Notes: a model not told the origin generated them from the sequence alone. A stretch of 64,000 nt of DNA from Burkholderia sp. D-99 (GCF_011605345.1 NZ_JAAOXM010000006.1:124001-188000); one strand, 5' to 3'; shown: positions 19,085-29,869, counted from the first letter of the stretch. Numbers and translations are program-made.

Positions 19085-19848
19085 CCCTTCGCTCCGCCCG
19101 TCTGCGCGGCGCGTGCCGCGACGCGTTCGGCGGTCGTCTGTGCAACCTTGTCACGCACGTACTCCGGCGCGGCCTGATCGGCCGGCACCGCACGGCCGGC
19201 ACGGAACGCGCGCAGCGCCGCATGGGCGACCGCCAGCGCGTGCGGCATCGCGTCACCGTCGATCACGGCTGCGTGCGTCGCGGCCGGCAACTGCGCGCCG
19301 AACGCGGCGGCCGCATTGCCCGCGAGCGTGAACGGCGTATCGGGCACGCCGACGGCACCCGGTGCATCGAGCGAAGCCGGATGCAGCGTGAGCCAGTCGC
19401 CCGCACTGTCGTCCCACGCGAAGTCCGCCCAGTAGGCTTCGTCCATCCGCGCATCCAGCGCGGCAAGCACACGGGTCGTGCCGGGCGCGCGCAACCGCGC
19501 GTGCTCGGCGCACGCGAGCAGCGTGCCGATCGGGACGACCGGCAGCCCGCGCCCGAATGCGAGACCCTGGGTGATGCCCGTCGCGGTGCGCAGGCCCGTG
19601 AACGAGCCGGGGCCCGCGCCGAACGCGATCGCGTCGCAATCGGCGAGCGTCAGCCCCGATTCGGCGAAGAGTTCCTGGATTGCCGGCAGCACGCGCGTGC
19701 TCGACACGGCGCCCGTCAGCTCGTGGCGGACCCAGGTTTGCGGGGTGGAAACGGCGTCATCGGCGTGGGCCGAGCGCAGCAGCGCGACCGAGCAGTATTC
19801 GGTCGACGTATCGATGGCGAGGAGCACTGTTTGCGTCATGGGCGACAT
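19081..19848 (-). CDS. tsaB: tRNA N6-threonylcarbamoyladenosine synthesis protein TsaB
   Basis: A 255-residue ASKHA-fold protein, partner of TsaD and TsaE in making t6A37 on ANN-decoding tRNAs. The N-terminus [16 protein letters not shown] and the segment [25 protein letters not shown] (about 75-99) are diagnostic. TsaB is the degenerate, non-catalytic paralogue of TsaD. Possible ATGs are 19848 (MSPMTQTV) and 19839 (MTQTV); neither has a strong ribosome site. First gene of the coupled minus-strand chain. Confidence 0.93.
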   Translation of the reverse strand: MSPMTQTVLLAIDTSTEYCSVALLRSAHADDAVSTPQTWVRHELTGAVSSTRVLPAIQELFAESGLTLADCDAIAFGAGPGSFTGLRTATGITQGLAFGRGLPVVPIGTLLACAEHARLRAPGTTRVLAALDARMDEAYWADFAWDDSAGDWLTLHPASLDAPGAVGVPDTPFTLAGNAAAAFGAQLPAATHAAVIDGDAMPHALAVAHAALRAFRAGRAVPADQAAPEYVRDKVAQTTAERVAARAAQTGGAKG

Positions 19849-19995
19849 TGTAATGCGGCACCCCGCTCCCACGGGCGATCGGGCCCGATCCGTGCGCACG
19901 CGCGGGCCCGGCAGCGGTTTGGAAGGATCGCTCGACCCCGCGCGGCGGTCCGCTTGTTAAGATCGCCCGACCTGAAACCCTTACGGAGACACCCG

Positions 19996-20265
19996 ATGAG
20001 CGAACTCACCGCCCAATTCGACCAGGCCCAGATCGACGTCAAGCAACTGACGGAACGGCCGGGCAACCTGACCCTGCTGCGCCTGTACGCGCTCTTCAAG
20101 CAGGCGACCGACGGCGACGCCCATGGCGACAAGCCGGGCTTCACCGACATCGTCGGCAAATACAAGTACGACGCATGGGATGCACTGAAGGGCACGTCGC
20201 AGGATGCGGCAAGGCAGCAGTACATCGAGCTCGTCGAATCGCTGAAGAACGGCACGGCTTCCTGA
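19996..20265 (+). CDS. Acyl-CoA-binding protein
   Basis: An 89-residue four-helix acyl-CoA-binding protein that buffers or carries long-chain acyl-CoA esters. The family motif YALFKQATDGD (about 33-43) followed by KPGFTDIVGKYKYDAWDALKG (split across about 49-69) is intact, with the Lys and Tyr residues that bind CoA. Length matches the 85-90 residues typical of stand-alone ACBP. GGAGA precedes the ATG. It is a lone gene; ACBPs are scattered in proteobacteria. Confidence 0.95.
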   Translation: MSELTAQFDQAQIDVKQLTERPGNLTLLRLYALFKQATDGDAHGDKPGFTDIVGKYKYDAWDALKGTSQDAARQQYIELVESLKNGTAS

Positions 20266-20335
20266 CCGAATAGCCTCCGGCCGCCCCCGGCCGCAATAGG
20301 CAATCAAATCAGTGGCGCAGCGCAGCAAATCGCTT

Positions 20336-20341
20336 TATAAT
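20336..20341 (+). promoter_or_regulatory. Candidate -10 for the DEAD-box helicase transcript
   Basis: TTTATAAT ends at 20341, about 295 bases before the helicase start. The -35 region at standard spacing (TGGCGC) is poor. If used, it gives a leader of roughly 290 nucleotides. Confidence 0.45.
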
Positions 20342-20521
20342 GCTGCCTGCGTCACCTCCCGCGCTCGGCTCGCAAGCCGTCCGGCCTGACGCCTCGTAGC
20401 GTTAAGCTCCAATCCGGTTTAGAACCTGTCCCCTCCTGCTTCGACCTTCGCGGTCGTCACTTATCAGGCTGGCGGCCCCGCTCCTGAAGCGCGCCGCACC
20501 CAAAACAGCTTCTAATGCCTC

Positions 20522-20543
20522 ATCCGCCGACGGTTCGGCGGAT
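20522..20543 (+). repeat. Perfect hairpin in the helicase leader
   Basis: ATCCGCCGA and TCGGCGGAT form a perfect 9-bp stem with a four-base CGGT loop, 93 bases before the helicase ATG. There is no T tract, so it is not an ordinary terminator; it is more likely an RNA structure of the leader. Apart from this and the -10 element I see no gene in 20266-20635. Confidence 0.6.
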
Positions 20544-20635
20544 TGCACCCGTTTCCCGATTTGCTCGCTGAATCCGACGACTTGGGTATGCGCGATTGGC
20601 GCCGACGTTTCACCCACTGTGTTTCAAGGATTGTT

Positions 20636-22189
20636 ATGACTTCGAGCATCAACTCCAGCCCGCTCAACGCGATCGCCGACCAGGCGCTCGGTCTCGACGA
20701 CGCCGCCGCACCGGCCGCGGTCGAACCGGCGTCGGACGAGCCGAGCTTCGCGTCGCTCGGGTTGTCGCCGGAGATCGTCTCCGCGCTGGAGGCCGCCGGC
20801 TACGTGAAGCCGACGCCGGTCCAGCAGCGCGCGATTCCGGCCGGCATCGCCGGCCGCGACCTGCTGGTGTCGAGCCCGACCGGTTCGGGCAAGACCGCCG
20901 CATTCATGCTGCCCGCGATCGAACGTTTCGCGCAGCTCCAGAAGACGCTGGCGCAGCAACCGCGCGCGCCGCGTGAACCGAACCAGGGCGACCGCCGTGC
21001 GCGCCGCCCGCAACCCGTCGCGCGCCCGGGCCTGCTCGTGCTGACGCCGACCCGTGAACTCGCGATGCAGGTCACCACGGCCGCATCGACCTACGGCAAG
21101 CACCTGAAGCGCCTGCGCACGGTCAGCATCCTCGGCGGCGTCGCCTACGGCCAGCAGCTGATGCTGCTCGCGAAGAACCCGGAAATCCTGGTCGCCACGC
21201 CGGGCCGTCTGCTCGATCACCTCGAGCGCGGCCGTATCGACCTGTCCGAACTGAAGATGCTCGTGCTCGACGAAGCCGACCGCATGCTGGACATGGGCTT
21301 CATCGAAGACATCGAGACGATCGTCGCCGCCACGCCCGAGTCGCGCCAGACGATGCTGTTCTCGGCCACGCTCGACGGCAAGATCGGTTCGCTGACGGGC
21401 CGCCTGCTGAAGGATCCGGAACGCATCGAGATCCAGCAGCGCCTCGAGTCGCGCGCCAACATCGCGCAGACCGTGCACTACGTCGACGACCGCGATCACA
21501 AGGATCGCCTGCTCGATCACCTGCTGCGCGACGACGCGCTCGACCAGGCGATCATCTTCACGGCGACCAAGATCGACGCCGACCAGCTCGCCGGCCGTCT
21601 CGCCGACGCAGGCTTCGAATCGGCTGCGCTGCACGGCGACCTGCCGCAAGGCGCGCGTAACCGCACGATCCGTGCGCTGCGCGAGCGCCGCGTGCGCGTG
21701 CTGGTGGCCACCGACGTCGCGGCACGCGGCATCGACATCCCGGGCATCACGCACGTGTTCAACTACGACCTGCCGAAGTTCGCGGAAGACTACGTGCACC
21801 GTATCGGCCGTACCGGCCGTGCAGGTCGTTCGGGCACGGCAGTGAGCCTCGTGCACCACGCCGAGCAAGGCGCGCTCAAGCGCATCGAGCGCTTCGTGCG
21901 CTCGCCGCTGCCGGTCAACGTGATCGAAGGTTTCGAGCCGCGCAAGGCACCCCCGCGTAACGGCGGCAACGGCGGCCGCGGCCGTCCGGGCGGCGGTAAC
22001 GGCGGTGGTCGACGTTTCGGCGGCAAGCCGGGCGGCGGCTATGGCGGTAACGGCAACGGTAACGGCCGCAGCTACGGCGGCGGCAATGGCGGCGGCTGGA
22101 GCGGCAAGCCGGGTGGCAGCCGTGACGGCGGCCCGCGTCGCGACGGTCAGCGCAGCGGCGGCCCGCGTCGCAGCAACTCCGCGTCGTAA
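20636..22189 (+). CDS. DEAD-box RNA helicase (RhlE-like)
   Basis: A 517-residue ATP-dependent RNA helicase. In order: Q motif [19 protein letters not shown]...PTPVQQ (about 38-64), Walker [19 protein letters not shown] box [15 protein letters not shown], and the C-terminal [10 protein letters not shown]. An insertion rich in Gln, Pro and Arg sits between motif I and PTRELA. The last 65 residues are a Gly/Asn/Arg-rich RGG-like tail, probably for RNA binding. I take ATG 20636 ([11 protein letters not shown]); an upstream in-frame ATG at 20543 would add 31 unconserved-looking residues and overlap the leader hairpin. Closest to RhlE by motif order; RhlB or DeaD roles cannot be excluded. Confidence 0.9.
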   Translation: MTSSINSSPLNAIADQALGLDDAAAPAAVEPASDEPSFASLGLSPEIVSALEAAGYVKPTPVQQRAIPAGIAGRDLLVSSPTGSGKTAAFMLPAIERFAQLQKTLAQQPRAPREPNQGDRRARRPQPVARPGLLVLTPTRELAMQVTTAASTYGKHLKRLRTVSILGGVAYGQQLMLLAKNPEILVATPGRLLDHLERGRIDLSELKMLVLDEADRMLDMGFIEDIETIVAATPESRQTMLFSATLDGKIGSLTGRLLKDPERIEIQQRLESRANIAQTVHYVDDRDHKDRLLDHLLRDDALDQAIIFTATKIDADQLAGRLADAGFESAALHGDLPQGARNRTIRALRERRVRVLVATDVAARGIDIPGITHVFNYDLPKFAEDYVHRIGRTGRAGRSGTAVSLVHHAEQGALKRIERFVRSPLPVNVIEGFEPRKAPPRNGGNGGRGRPGGGNGGGRRFGGKPGGGYGGNGNGNGRSYGGGNGGGWSGKPGGSRDGGPRRDGQRSGGPRRSNSAS

Positions 22190-22242
22190 GCACGCAAGGG
22201 CGGCGTCTCGCCGCCCCACGGATGGGCCCCACCCATCCAGCC

Positions 22243-22270
22243 AACCGGCGCACCTGCGCCGGTTTTTTTT
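22243..22270 (+). terminator. Strong intrinsic terminator after the helicase
   Basis: A 10-bp perfect stem (AACCGGCGCA / TGCGCCGGTT) with a two-base loop is followed by eight T residues in all, 54 bases after the helicase stop. Confidence 0.88.
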
Positions 22271-22374
22271 CGCCCCGCCCCACATTTCACGATGCGGAAA
22301 ATTTTTTTGTGTCGTAAAAAATCATGTTGCGTGGCACAACCCGAGCGATTGCGGGATGGGAAAAAGCATTTCTC

Positions 22375-22398
22375 ATCTTGAAATTTCAATTTCAAGAT
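22375..22398. promoter_or_regulatory. AT-rich perfect palindrome upstream of aceA, candidate operator
   Basis: ATCTTGAAATT and AATTTCAAGAT are perfect 11-bp inverted arms around TC. It lies about 185 bases before the aceA start, in an AT-rich island (22271-22440) that contrasts with the surrounding GC-rich sequence. The half-sites loosely resemble IclR-type TGAAAT...ATTTCA operators, but which regulator binds is inference. A weak -10 (TTATAC/TATACA) lies near 22477-22484. No gene is visible in 22271-22583. Confidence 0.6.
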
Positions 22399-22583
22399 AC
22401 TGATTTAAAACAACTAAAAATTTTATCCCCGCCTCAAAAAGCCCCCTGTCCCGCTCCGGTCGATTTGCCTAGACTCTTATACAAGACCTCACGAACCGGA
22501 ATGTACCGCTCCCGGCTTCGAGAACCGCCTCACCACCGTCAGATTCAACCCATCAGGCATCGCACCGCATCAAGGAGTTCATC

Positions 22584-23891
<1,308 letters not shown>

Positions 23892-24034
23892 CCCGCGCCT
23901 GGCGTCATGCCGATGCCCGCCCCGTCTGATGAGGGCGCGGCATCGGCCACCGAACAAAAATCAGGGAGGAGACGGCAGGCGCGCGATACCGATCGCGCGA
24001 CCGGCCGCGCGGCCTGCGGGCCGCCAGCAACGAC

Positions 24035-24065
24035 GCGCGCCGGCTCCGTCCGGCGCGCCCTTTTT
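24035..24065 (+). terminator. Intrinsic terminator after aceA
   Basis: A perfect 9-bp stem (GCGCGCCGG / CCGGCGCGC) with a six-base loop is followed by CC and five T residues, about 145 bases after the aceA stop and just before the convergent stress-protein gene. Confidence 0.75.
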
Positions 24066-24078
24066 CCAGGGCGCCGCC

Positions 24079-24513
24079 CTACCGATAGACGATCACCGGA
24101 ATTTTCGTATGGGTCAGCACGCGCTGCGTCTCGCTGCCGATCAGCAAGCTGCCGAGCCCGCGGCGTCCGTGGGACGCCATGAAGATCACGTCGCAGCCGC
24201 CGCGTTCGGCCGCCTCGATGATGCCGAGATACGGCGACGGATGCACGCTCGTCCAGGTGTCGCAGTCGACGCCGGCCGCCTTCGCCGCCGATTCGACCTC
24301 GTCGAGGTGCGCGCGCGCCTCGCGCTCGCTGCGCGCCCGGAAATCGGCAGGCGGCTCGATGATCACTTCGGAAAACGGCGAGTACGGGTACTGCGGCAGG
24401 CACGCGTAGGCCGTGACGCGCGCACCGACCGCCCGAGCGAGGTCGATCGCGCCGTCGATCGCCTTCTGCGACAGTTCGGAACCGTCGGTTGGAACGAGGA
24501 TGTGCCGGAACAT
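24079..24513 (-). CDS. Universal stress protein (UspA family)
   Basis: A 144-residue single-domain USP with the family start MFRHILVPTDGSELS and the C-terminal nucleotide-loop region SHGRRGLGSLLIGSETQ, which suggests ATP binding. AAGGAGG five bases before ATG 24513 fixes the start, rejecting a longer frame from 24537. USPs help survival under starvation, oxidative or respiratory stress; the specific trigger is unknown. It converges with aceA and lies upstream-to-tail with the LysR gene on the same strand. Confidence 0.93.
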   Translation of the reverse strand: MFRHILVPTDGSELSQKAIDGAIDLARAVGARVTAYACLPQYPYSPFSEVIIEPPADFRARSEREARAHLDEVESAAKAAGVDCDTWTSVHPSPYLGIIEAAERGGCDVIFMASHGRRGLGSLLIGSETQRVLTHTKIPVIVYR

Positions 24514-24681
24514 CGCGCCCTCCTTCGTCAAGTGCACGCCGCACGCCGCGATCCCATCCGGGCCGGCCGCGACGCGTCGGACATGCCTCCTACGAGTGTA
24601 GTGCGCGAAACCGCCCGACCGGCCCCGGCAGCGGGTTCGCCCTCATATCGGAAACGCGCGGGCGGGCGCGGCCCGATACGG

Positions 24682-25587
24682 CTACTCGCCCCAATATCCT
24701 GGCCGCTCGTAGGTGTGCTTCAGGTAATCGAGAAACAGCCGCACGCGCAGCGGCAGATGCCGGCGTTGCGGGAACACCACGTGGATGCCGATCGGCGGAG
24801 CAGCGAATGCGTCGAGCACGCTCACGAGCCGGCCGGCCGCGATGTCCTCCCCGACCTCCCACCACGAGCGCCACGCCAGGCCATGACCGGCGAGGCACCA
24901 CTCGTGCAGCACCGCGCCGTCCGAGCATTCCATCGTGCCGTTCACGCGGATCGACACGACCGTGTCGTCCTCCTGGAACGCCCAGCCGCGTTGCTGGTTC
25001 GCGTTTGCCGCGAGCGCGAGGCAGTTGTGCCGCGCCAGTTCCGCGAGCGTAGCCGGCGTGCCGCGCCGTACGAGGTACGCGGGAGCCGCGACGCATACGC
25101 GGCGATTCTCGCCGAGCTTCAGCGACACGAGCGACGAGTCGGGCAGCTCGCCGAGCCGTACCGCGCAATCGAACCCCTCGTTGACGAGGTCGACCATGCG
25201 GTCGGACAGGTCGAGCGTGACCGATACATCCGGATGCCCGACGCTGAATTCGGGCACGAGCGGCGCGACGTGCCGTCGGCCGAAGCCGGCCGGCGCGGAA
25301 ATGCGCAAGTGGCCGCTCGCCTTGACACCGCCGGCGGACACGCTCGCCTCCGCGTTCTGCATGTCGTTGATGATCCGCTGGCAATCCTCGAGGAACGCCG
25401 AGCCTTCGAACGTCAGCGTGAGCTTGCGCGTCGTGCGCACCAGCAGCTTGACGCCGAGCCGCTCCTCGAGCGCGTCGAGGCGGCGGCCGATGATCGCCGG
25501 TGCGACGCCTTCCGCATGCGCGGCCGCCGACAGGCTGCCCTTCGCCGCGACCGCAGCGAATGTTTCGATCTGCTTGAACCGGTCCAT
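24682..25587 (-). CDS. LysR-family transcriptional regulator
   Basis: A 301-residue LTTR. The N-terminal winged helix-turn-helix covers about residues 1-60 (FAAVAAKGSLSAAAHAEGV, then RRLDALEERLGVKLLVRTT), followed by a linker helix and a two-lobed effector domain (about 90-295) beginning GHLRISAPAGFGR. LTTRs usually bind near their own divergent promoter; the divergent neighbour here is the haloacid dehalogenase 155 bases away, making that gene the most likely target. The effector is not predictable. Confidence 0.93.
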   Translation of the reverse strand: MDRFKQIETFAAVAAKGSLSAAAHAEGVAPAIIGRRLDALEERLGVKLLVRTTRKLTLTFEGSAFLEDCQRIINDMQNAEASVSAGGVKASGHLRISAPAGFGRRHVAPLVPEFSVGHPDVSVTLDLSDRMVDLVNEGFDCAVRLGELPDSSLVSLKLGENRRVCVAAPAYLVRRGTPATLAELARHNCLALAANANQQRGWAFQEDDTVVSIRVNGTMECSDGAVLHEWCLAGHGLAWRSWWEVGEDIAAGRLVSVLDAFAAPPIGIHVVFPQRRHLPLRVRLFLDYLKHTYERPGYWGE

Positions 25588-25741
25588 GACTCGCAGGGGC
25601 GGCGCTGCCGCCCTTCAAATAGCTTAAACCGCTCAAGATTAGGTATATGAAAGTAAAAGATCAAGTGATGTTTAGCGTCTTTTTTGGCGAATACGATCAC
25701 GAATAGAATTCACCTGACCTCTGAAACTGGAGCGCAAGGCT

Positions 25742-26503
25742 ATGTCGGCCACAACGACACTCTCCACTCCCGACGCAATCCTCTTCGACGCATTCGGCAC
25801 GTTGTTCGACGTGCGTGCGGTCCTGGCCGCGGCGGAACAAATGTTTCCCGGTCACGGGGAACGGTTGTCGCAGTTGTGGCGACGCAAGCAAATCGAATAC
25901 TCGCAGCTACGCACGCTCGCCGATCCGGCCGGGGCCCGCTATCGCCCGTTCCGCGACATCACGCTCGATGCGCTGCGGTTCGCGGCGCGCCGGCTCGGGC
26001 TCGCGCTGAACAGCGCGGCCGAGAAGCGGCTGATGGACGAATACGCTTGCCTGTCCACCTATCCCGATACGGTGCCCGCGCTGCGCAAGCTGCGCGCGCT
26101 CGACCCGCGCCCGCCGCTCGCGATCCTGTCGAACGGCACGCCGCAGATGCTCGACATCGCGATCAAGAGCGCCGGCATGTCCGGGCTGTTCGATCGCGTG
26201 CTGTCGGCCGACACCGTGCGCGCGTACAAGCCGAGTCCAGCCGCCTACGCGCTCGGCACCGCCGCGTTCGGACCGAACCGGCGCGGCATCGTGTTCGTGT
26301 CGTCGAACGCGTGGGATGTCGCCGGCGCCGTCTGGTTCGGCTACACGACGTTCTGGCTCAACCGCACGGGCGCGCCCGCCGAGGAACTCGGCGCGCCGCC
26401 CGACGGCACCGGCACCAGCATGGCCGACCTGCTCGCATTCCTCGCCACCCCGGCTCCGTCCGGCAGACCCGCAAACCGCACGCGCCCCGGCCCGGGTGCA
26501 TGA
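25742..26503 (+). CDS. (S)-2-haloacid dehalogenase (HAD type II)
   Basis: A 253-residue HAD-superfamily hydrolase. All residues expected of L-2-haloacid dehalogenases are present: nucleophile Asp16 and Thr20 (FDAFGT), Arg47 in LWRRKQ, Ser130-Asn131 (ILSNGT), Lys163 (YKPSP), and Ser187-Asn189-Asp192 (SSNAWD). It would hydrolyse 2-haloacids such as chloroacetate to 2-hydroxyacids such as glycolate. It is divergent from the LysR regulator and 65 bases ahead of malate synthase; glycolate-derived glyoxylate could feed malate synthase. The last 25 residues are a low-complexity Pro/Arg tail. Confidence 0.92.
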   Translation: MSATTTLSTPDAILFDAFGTLFDVRAVLAAAEQMFPGHGERLSQLWRRKQIEYSQLRTLADPAGARYRPFRDITLDALRFAARRLGLALNSAAEKRLMDEYACLSTYPDTVPALRKLRALDPRPPLAILSNGTPQMLDIAIKSAGMSGLFDRVLSADTVRAYKPSPAAYALGTAAFGPNRRGIVFVSSNAWDVAGAVWFGYTTFWLNRTGAPAEELGAPPDGTGTSMADLLAFLATPAPSGRPANRTRPGPGA

Positions 26504-26568
26504 CGCTTGCAGCTGCCGCCTTCCCCCTTCACCGAAACCGCAACTGACCGACCAAGGAGATGAGACTC

Positions 26569-28161
26569 ATGAGCACCCCGATCACGCTGCCGCAAGGCAT
26601 GACGATCACCGGCGAAATCAAGCCGGGTTACGAAGCAATCCTGACGCCCGAAGCGCTCGCACTCGTCGCGGCGCTGCACCGCACGTTCGAACCGCGCCGC
26701 CAGACGCTGCTGCAGGCGCGCGTCGAGCGCACGAAACGCCTCGACGCGGGCGAGCGCCCCGACTTCCTGGCCGAGACGAAGGCGATCCGCGAAGGCGACT
26801 GGAAGGTCGCGCCGCTGCCGGCCGACCTGCAATGCCGCCGCGTCGAGATCACGGGCCCCGTCGAGCGCAAGATGATCATCAACGCGCTGAACTCGGGCGC
26901 CGATTCGTACATGACGGACTTCGAGGATTCGAACGCGCCGAGCTGGACGAACCAGATCGACGGCCAGATCAACCTGAAAGACGCGGTGCGCCGCACGATC
27001 TCGCTCGAGCAGAACGGCAAGTCCTACCAGCTGAACGACAAGGTCGCGACGCTGATCGTGCGTCCGCGCGGCTGGCACCTCGACGAGAAGCACGTGACGG
27101 TCGACGGCCAGCGCGTGTCCGGCGGCATCTTCGATTTCGCGCTGTTCCTGTTCCACAACGCGAAGGAACTGCTCGCGCGCGGCTCGGGCCCGTACTTCTA
27201 CCTGCCGAAGATGGAAAGCCATCTCGAGGCACGGCTGTGGAACGACATCTTCGTCGCCGCGCAGGAAGCCGTCGGCGTGCCGCGCGGCACGATCCGCGCG
27301 ACAGTGCTGATCGAGACGATCCTCGCCGCGTTCGAGATGGACGAAATCCTCTACGAACTGCGCGAACACAGCTCCGGCCTGAACGCCGGCCGCTGGGACT
27401 ACATCTTCTCGGCCATCAAGAAGTTCAAGAACGACCGCGACTTCTGCCTGGCCGAGCGTTCGAAGATCACGATGACGGTGCCGTTCATGCGCGCGTACGC
27501 GCTGCTGCTGCTGAAGACCTGCCACAAGCGCAACGCGCCGGCGATCGGCGGGATGGCAGCGCTGATTCCGATCAAGAACGATCCGGAAGCGAACGACAAG
27601 GCGATGGGCGGCGTGCGCTCGGACAAGGCCCGTGACGCGACCGACGGCTACGACGGCGGCTGGGTGGCACACCCGGGCCTCGTGCCGATCGCGATGGAAG
27701 AGTTCGTCAAGGTGCTCGGCGACAAGCCGAACCAGATCGCGAAGCAGCGCGACGACGTGCAGGTCGAAGGCAAGAACCTGCTCGACTTCCAGCCTGAAGC
27801 GCCGATCACCGAAGCCGGCCTGCGCAACAACATCAACGTCGGCATCCACTACCTCGGCGCATGGCTCGACGGCAACGGCTGCGTACCGATCCACAACCTG
27901 ATGGAAGATGCGGCCACGGCCGAGATTTCCCGTTCGCAGGTGTGGCAATGGATCCGCTCGCCGAAGGGCGTGCTCGACGACGGCCGCAAGGTCACGGCCG
28001 AACTCGTGCGCGAACTCTCGAAGGTCGAGCTCGACAACGTGAAGCGTTCGGTCGGCGGCAACACGCAGCCGTACGAGCGCGCCGCGGCGATCTTCGAGCA
28101 GATGTCGACGTCGGAAGGCTTCACCGAATTCCTGACGCTGCCGCTGTACGAGGAAATCTGA
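26569..28161 (+). CDS. aceB: Malate synthase A
   Basis: A 530-residue enzyme joining glyoxylate and acetyl-CoA to malate. Diagnostic stretches include [11 protein letters not shown] (about 112-122), [11 protein letters not shown], the active-site [15 protein letters not shown] and [10 protein letters not shown], and MAALIPIK. Its length is that of malate synthase A rather than the longer G isoform. AAGGAGA eight bases before ATG 26569 decides the start over the in-frame ATG 26560, which overlaps the Shine-Dalgarno. Codon use is highly biased, consistent with strong expression. Confidence 0.97.
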   Translation: MSTPITLPQGMTITGEIKPGYEAILTPEALALVAALHRTFEPRRQTLLQARVERTKRLDAGERPDFLAETKAIREGDWKVAPLPADLQCRRVEITGPVERKMIINALNSGADSYMTDFEDSNAPSWTNQIDGQINLKDAVRRTISLEQNGKSYQLNDKVATLIVRPRGWHLDEKHVTVDGQRVSGGIFDFALFLFHNAKELLARGSGPYFYLPKMESHLEARLWNDIFVAAQEAVGVPRGTIRATVLIETILAAFEMDEILYELREHSSGLNAGRWDYIFSAIKKFKNDRDFCLAERSKITMTVPFMRAYALLLLKTCHKRNAPAIGGMAALIPIKNDPEANDKAMGGVRSDKARDATDGYDGGWVAHPGLVPIAMEEFVKVLGDKPNQIAKQRDDVQVEGKNLLDFQPEAPITEAGLRNNINVGIHYLGAWLDGNGCVPIHNLMEDAATAEISRSQVWQWIRSPKGVLDDGRKVTAELVRELSKVELDNVKRSVGGNTQPYERAAAIFEQMSTSEGFTEFLTLPLYEEI

Positions 28162-28229
28162 CGAAGCCGCCCGTCTCGATCGGGGCCGACCCTTCGTCGG
28201 TGCCGGTCGCATGCGATGACGGCATAAAC

Positions 28230-28254
28230 AAAAGCGCCCCTCGGGGCGCTTTTT
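28230..28254 (+). terminator. Intrinsic terminator after aceB
   Basis: AAAAGCGCCCC and GGGGCGCTTTT form an 11-bp stem with a two-base loop and a T tract; it could also act for the convergent gene on the minus strand. Confidence 0.87.
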
Positions 28255-28287
28255 CCTTTGCGGCGGGAGCGGCTGCCGCGCAACCGG

Positions 28288-28701
28288 TCAGACGGCTTCC
28301 CGCTCGCGCCGGTGCTGAACCCAGTCGCCCGATGCAATGCGCGGGCGCCCGGCTGTCGCGTGCGCGGCGACCGGATAGTAAAGGCAGGCGTACTGCCGGC
28401 CGCCGAGCTCGACGGTCACGTCTTCCGGCTTGAACAGCGAGTCGACGCCCGGATAGACGCGCTCGATCTCGTCGAGCACCGGAACGAGCAGGTCGTCGAC
28501 CTCGTAGACGTCGCCCCAGACCAGCGACTTGCCGGCCGACCCGGCAATCATCCCCGGATACGTACCGAAATCGTACAGTTCGCCCGGCAGCGCGGCGGCG
28601 CCGAGCAGCGTCGGCGCGGCGATCCCGTGCCTGGCGGCCGCGTGGCCGATGTCGTTGGCCTCCCCGTTTCTCAGGGTGCCGTAGACGAATACGTAACGCA
28701 T
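28288..28701 (-). CDS. Gamma-glutamylcyclotransferase-like (AIG2/GGCT) family protein
   Basis: A 137-residue protein with the family opening MRYVFVYGTLRNGEAN, the GGCT substrate-binding YGTLR loop, and GELYDFGTYPGMI and VWGDVYEV further on. The family's glutamate sits in LDEIERVYPG. Members cyclise gamma-glutamyl amines or remain uncharacterised, so the exact reaction is uncertain. AGGAGA six bases before ATG 28701 supports that start. An 11-bp tandem repeat (GCGCGATTCGT twice) lies at 28740-28761 in the upstream gap. Confidence 0.87.
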   Translation of the reverse strand: MRYVFVYGTLRNGEANDIGHAAARHGIAAPTLLGAAALPGELYDFGTYPGMIAGSAGKSLVWGDVYEVDDLLVPVLDEIERVYPGVDSLFKPEDVTVELGGRQYACLYYPVAAHATAGRPRIASGDWVQHRREREAV

Positions 28702-28967
28702 CGTGGTTCTCCTCTTTGATTCGTATGTTGCTGTGTTCGCGCGCGATTCGTGCGCGATTCGTGCGAAATCGCCCGCGCATCGATAGACCACGATACCGGC
28801 CCGATGGTTCGAACCCGCAAGCGCGCCCCGCCCCGGGCAGTCCAGAAATCGCCCGGCCCCACACAAAGTTCATTTGATCGCGGCATGATCGGCCGACAAA
28901 CCGCCGCATGCGCTTTCGCGGCGCCTTCTACAATAACGGCATCGCCGCCGCGCTGCCCGAATCGTCC

Positions 28968-29843
28968 ATGAATCCGCCCGTCCAAGCCGACGTACCGAAC
29001 CCGTACGTCATCGACATCCCGCCCGAATTCGCACCGACCGCCGTCCATCCGATGCGCGTGCGCGCACGGCTGCTCGACGCCGGACGCCGCATCCCGCTGC
29101 ACACGCATGCGTGGGCACAGCTTGCGTACGCATCACGCGGCGTGCTGCGCGTCGCGACGACCGGCACGACATGGATGGTGCCGCCGTCCCGCGCGATCTG
29201 GGTACCGCCGCACGTGACGCACGAGGTCGTGATCGTCGAAGAGGCGTTCTTGCGCACGCTGTATATCGACGAGTCGATCGTGCCGGAAGGGCTTGACGCG
29301 TGCCGCGTTGTCGAAGTGACGGGGCTCCTGCGCGAACTGATCGTCGCACTCGACGCGCGCGACTTGAGCACCGCGCGCGAGCGCCTGCTGTGCGGGCTGG
29401 TGCTCGACGAGCTGAGTCATGCCGAACCGCTGCCGCTCGCGGTGCCGATGCCCGACGAAAAACGGCTGCGCATGCTGTGCGAATCGGTACTCGCGCATCC
29501 GGCGCACGCGGAGTCTCTCGAACATTGGGCAAGCGAGGTCGGTGCGAGTACGCGCACGATTTCGCGGCTCTTCAAGCAGGAACTGGGCGTGAGCTTCTCG
29601 CAGTGGCGTCAGCAGGCACTGCTGGCACGAGCCATTCCGTTGCTGAACCAGGGGCGCCCGCTGTCGCATATCGCGCGCGAACTCGGCTACCAGAGCCAGA
29701 GCGCCTTTTCGGCGATGTTCCGACGGGCATTCGGTCAAAGCCCGCGCGCGTTCATGCTGCGCGGCTACGAGCACCGCGGCCCGGAAGGCAGCCTCGCAGA
29801 CGACGAAACCCCGGACGACGACGCAATCGGCGCTGTCCGCTGA
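28968..29843 (+). CDS. AraC-family transcriptional regulator with N-terminal cupin
   Basis: A 291-residue regulator. The N-terminal half is a cupin-like beta barrel with IPLHTHAWAQL (about 44-54) and WVPPHVTHEV, as in the RmlC-like AraC group. Two helix-turn-helix units lie in the C-terminal 100 residues: LEHWASEVGASTRTISRLFK and SHIARELGYQSQSAFSAMFR, ending FGQSPRAFM. Target genes are unknown; there is no obvious efflux gene beside it. ATG 28968 gives the standard N-terminus; an in-frame ATG at 28908 would add 20 residues. Confidence 0.92.
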   Translation: MNPPVQADVPNPYVIDIPPEFAPTAVHPMRVRARLLDAGRRIPLHTHAWAQLAYASRGVLRVATTGTTWMVPPSRAIWVPPHVTHEVVIVEEAFLRTLYIDESIVPEGLDACRVVEVTGLLRELIVALDARDLSTARERLLCGLVLDELSHAEPLPLAVPMPDEKRLRMLCESVLAHPAHAESLEHWASEVGASTRTISRLFKQELGVSFSQWRQQALLARAIPLLNQGRPLSHIARELGYQSQSAFSAMFRRAFGQSPRAFMLRGYEHRGPEGSLADDETPDDDAIGAVR

Positions 29844-29869
29844 ACGTCTCGTTCCGGGTCATCGGGCCT

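Noticed and set aside
17557-20265. Very long plus-strand open frame across udg, rimI and tsaB
   Set aside because: It is antisense to three well-recognised genes and Arg/Ala-rich, as expected of GC-rich shadow frames; only its last 89 codons (acyl-CoA-binding protein) are real.
21958-22186. Gly-rich repetitive DNA as an inserted repeat element
   Set aside because: It is in frame and encodes the RGG-like tail expected of this helicase family.
22340-22365. Sigma-54-like TGGCAC...TTGC upstream of aceA
   Set aside because: The spacing between the GG and GC elements is about 16 bases instead of the required 10, so RpoN could not use it.
28740-28761. Tandem 11-bp repeat as a possible CRISPR or iteron
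   Set aside because: Only two adjacent copies, no spacers and no cas or rep gene nearby; a simple short duplication.
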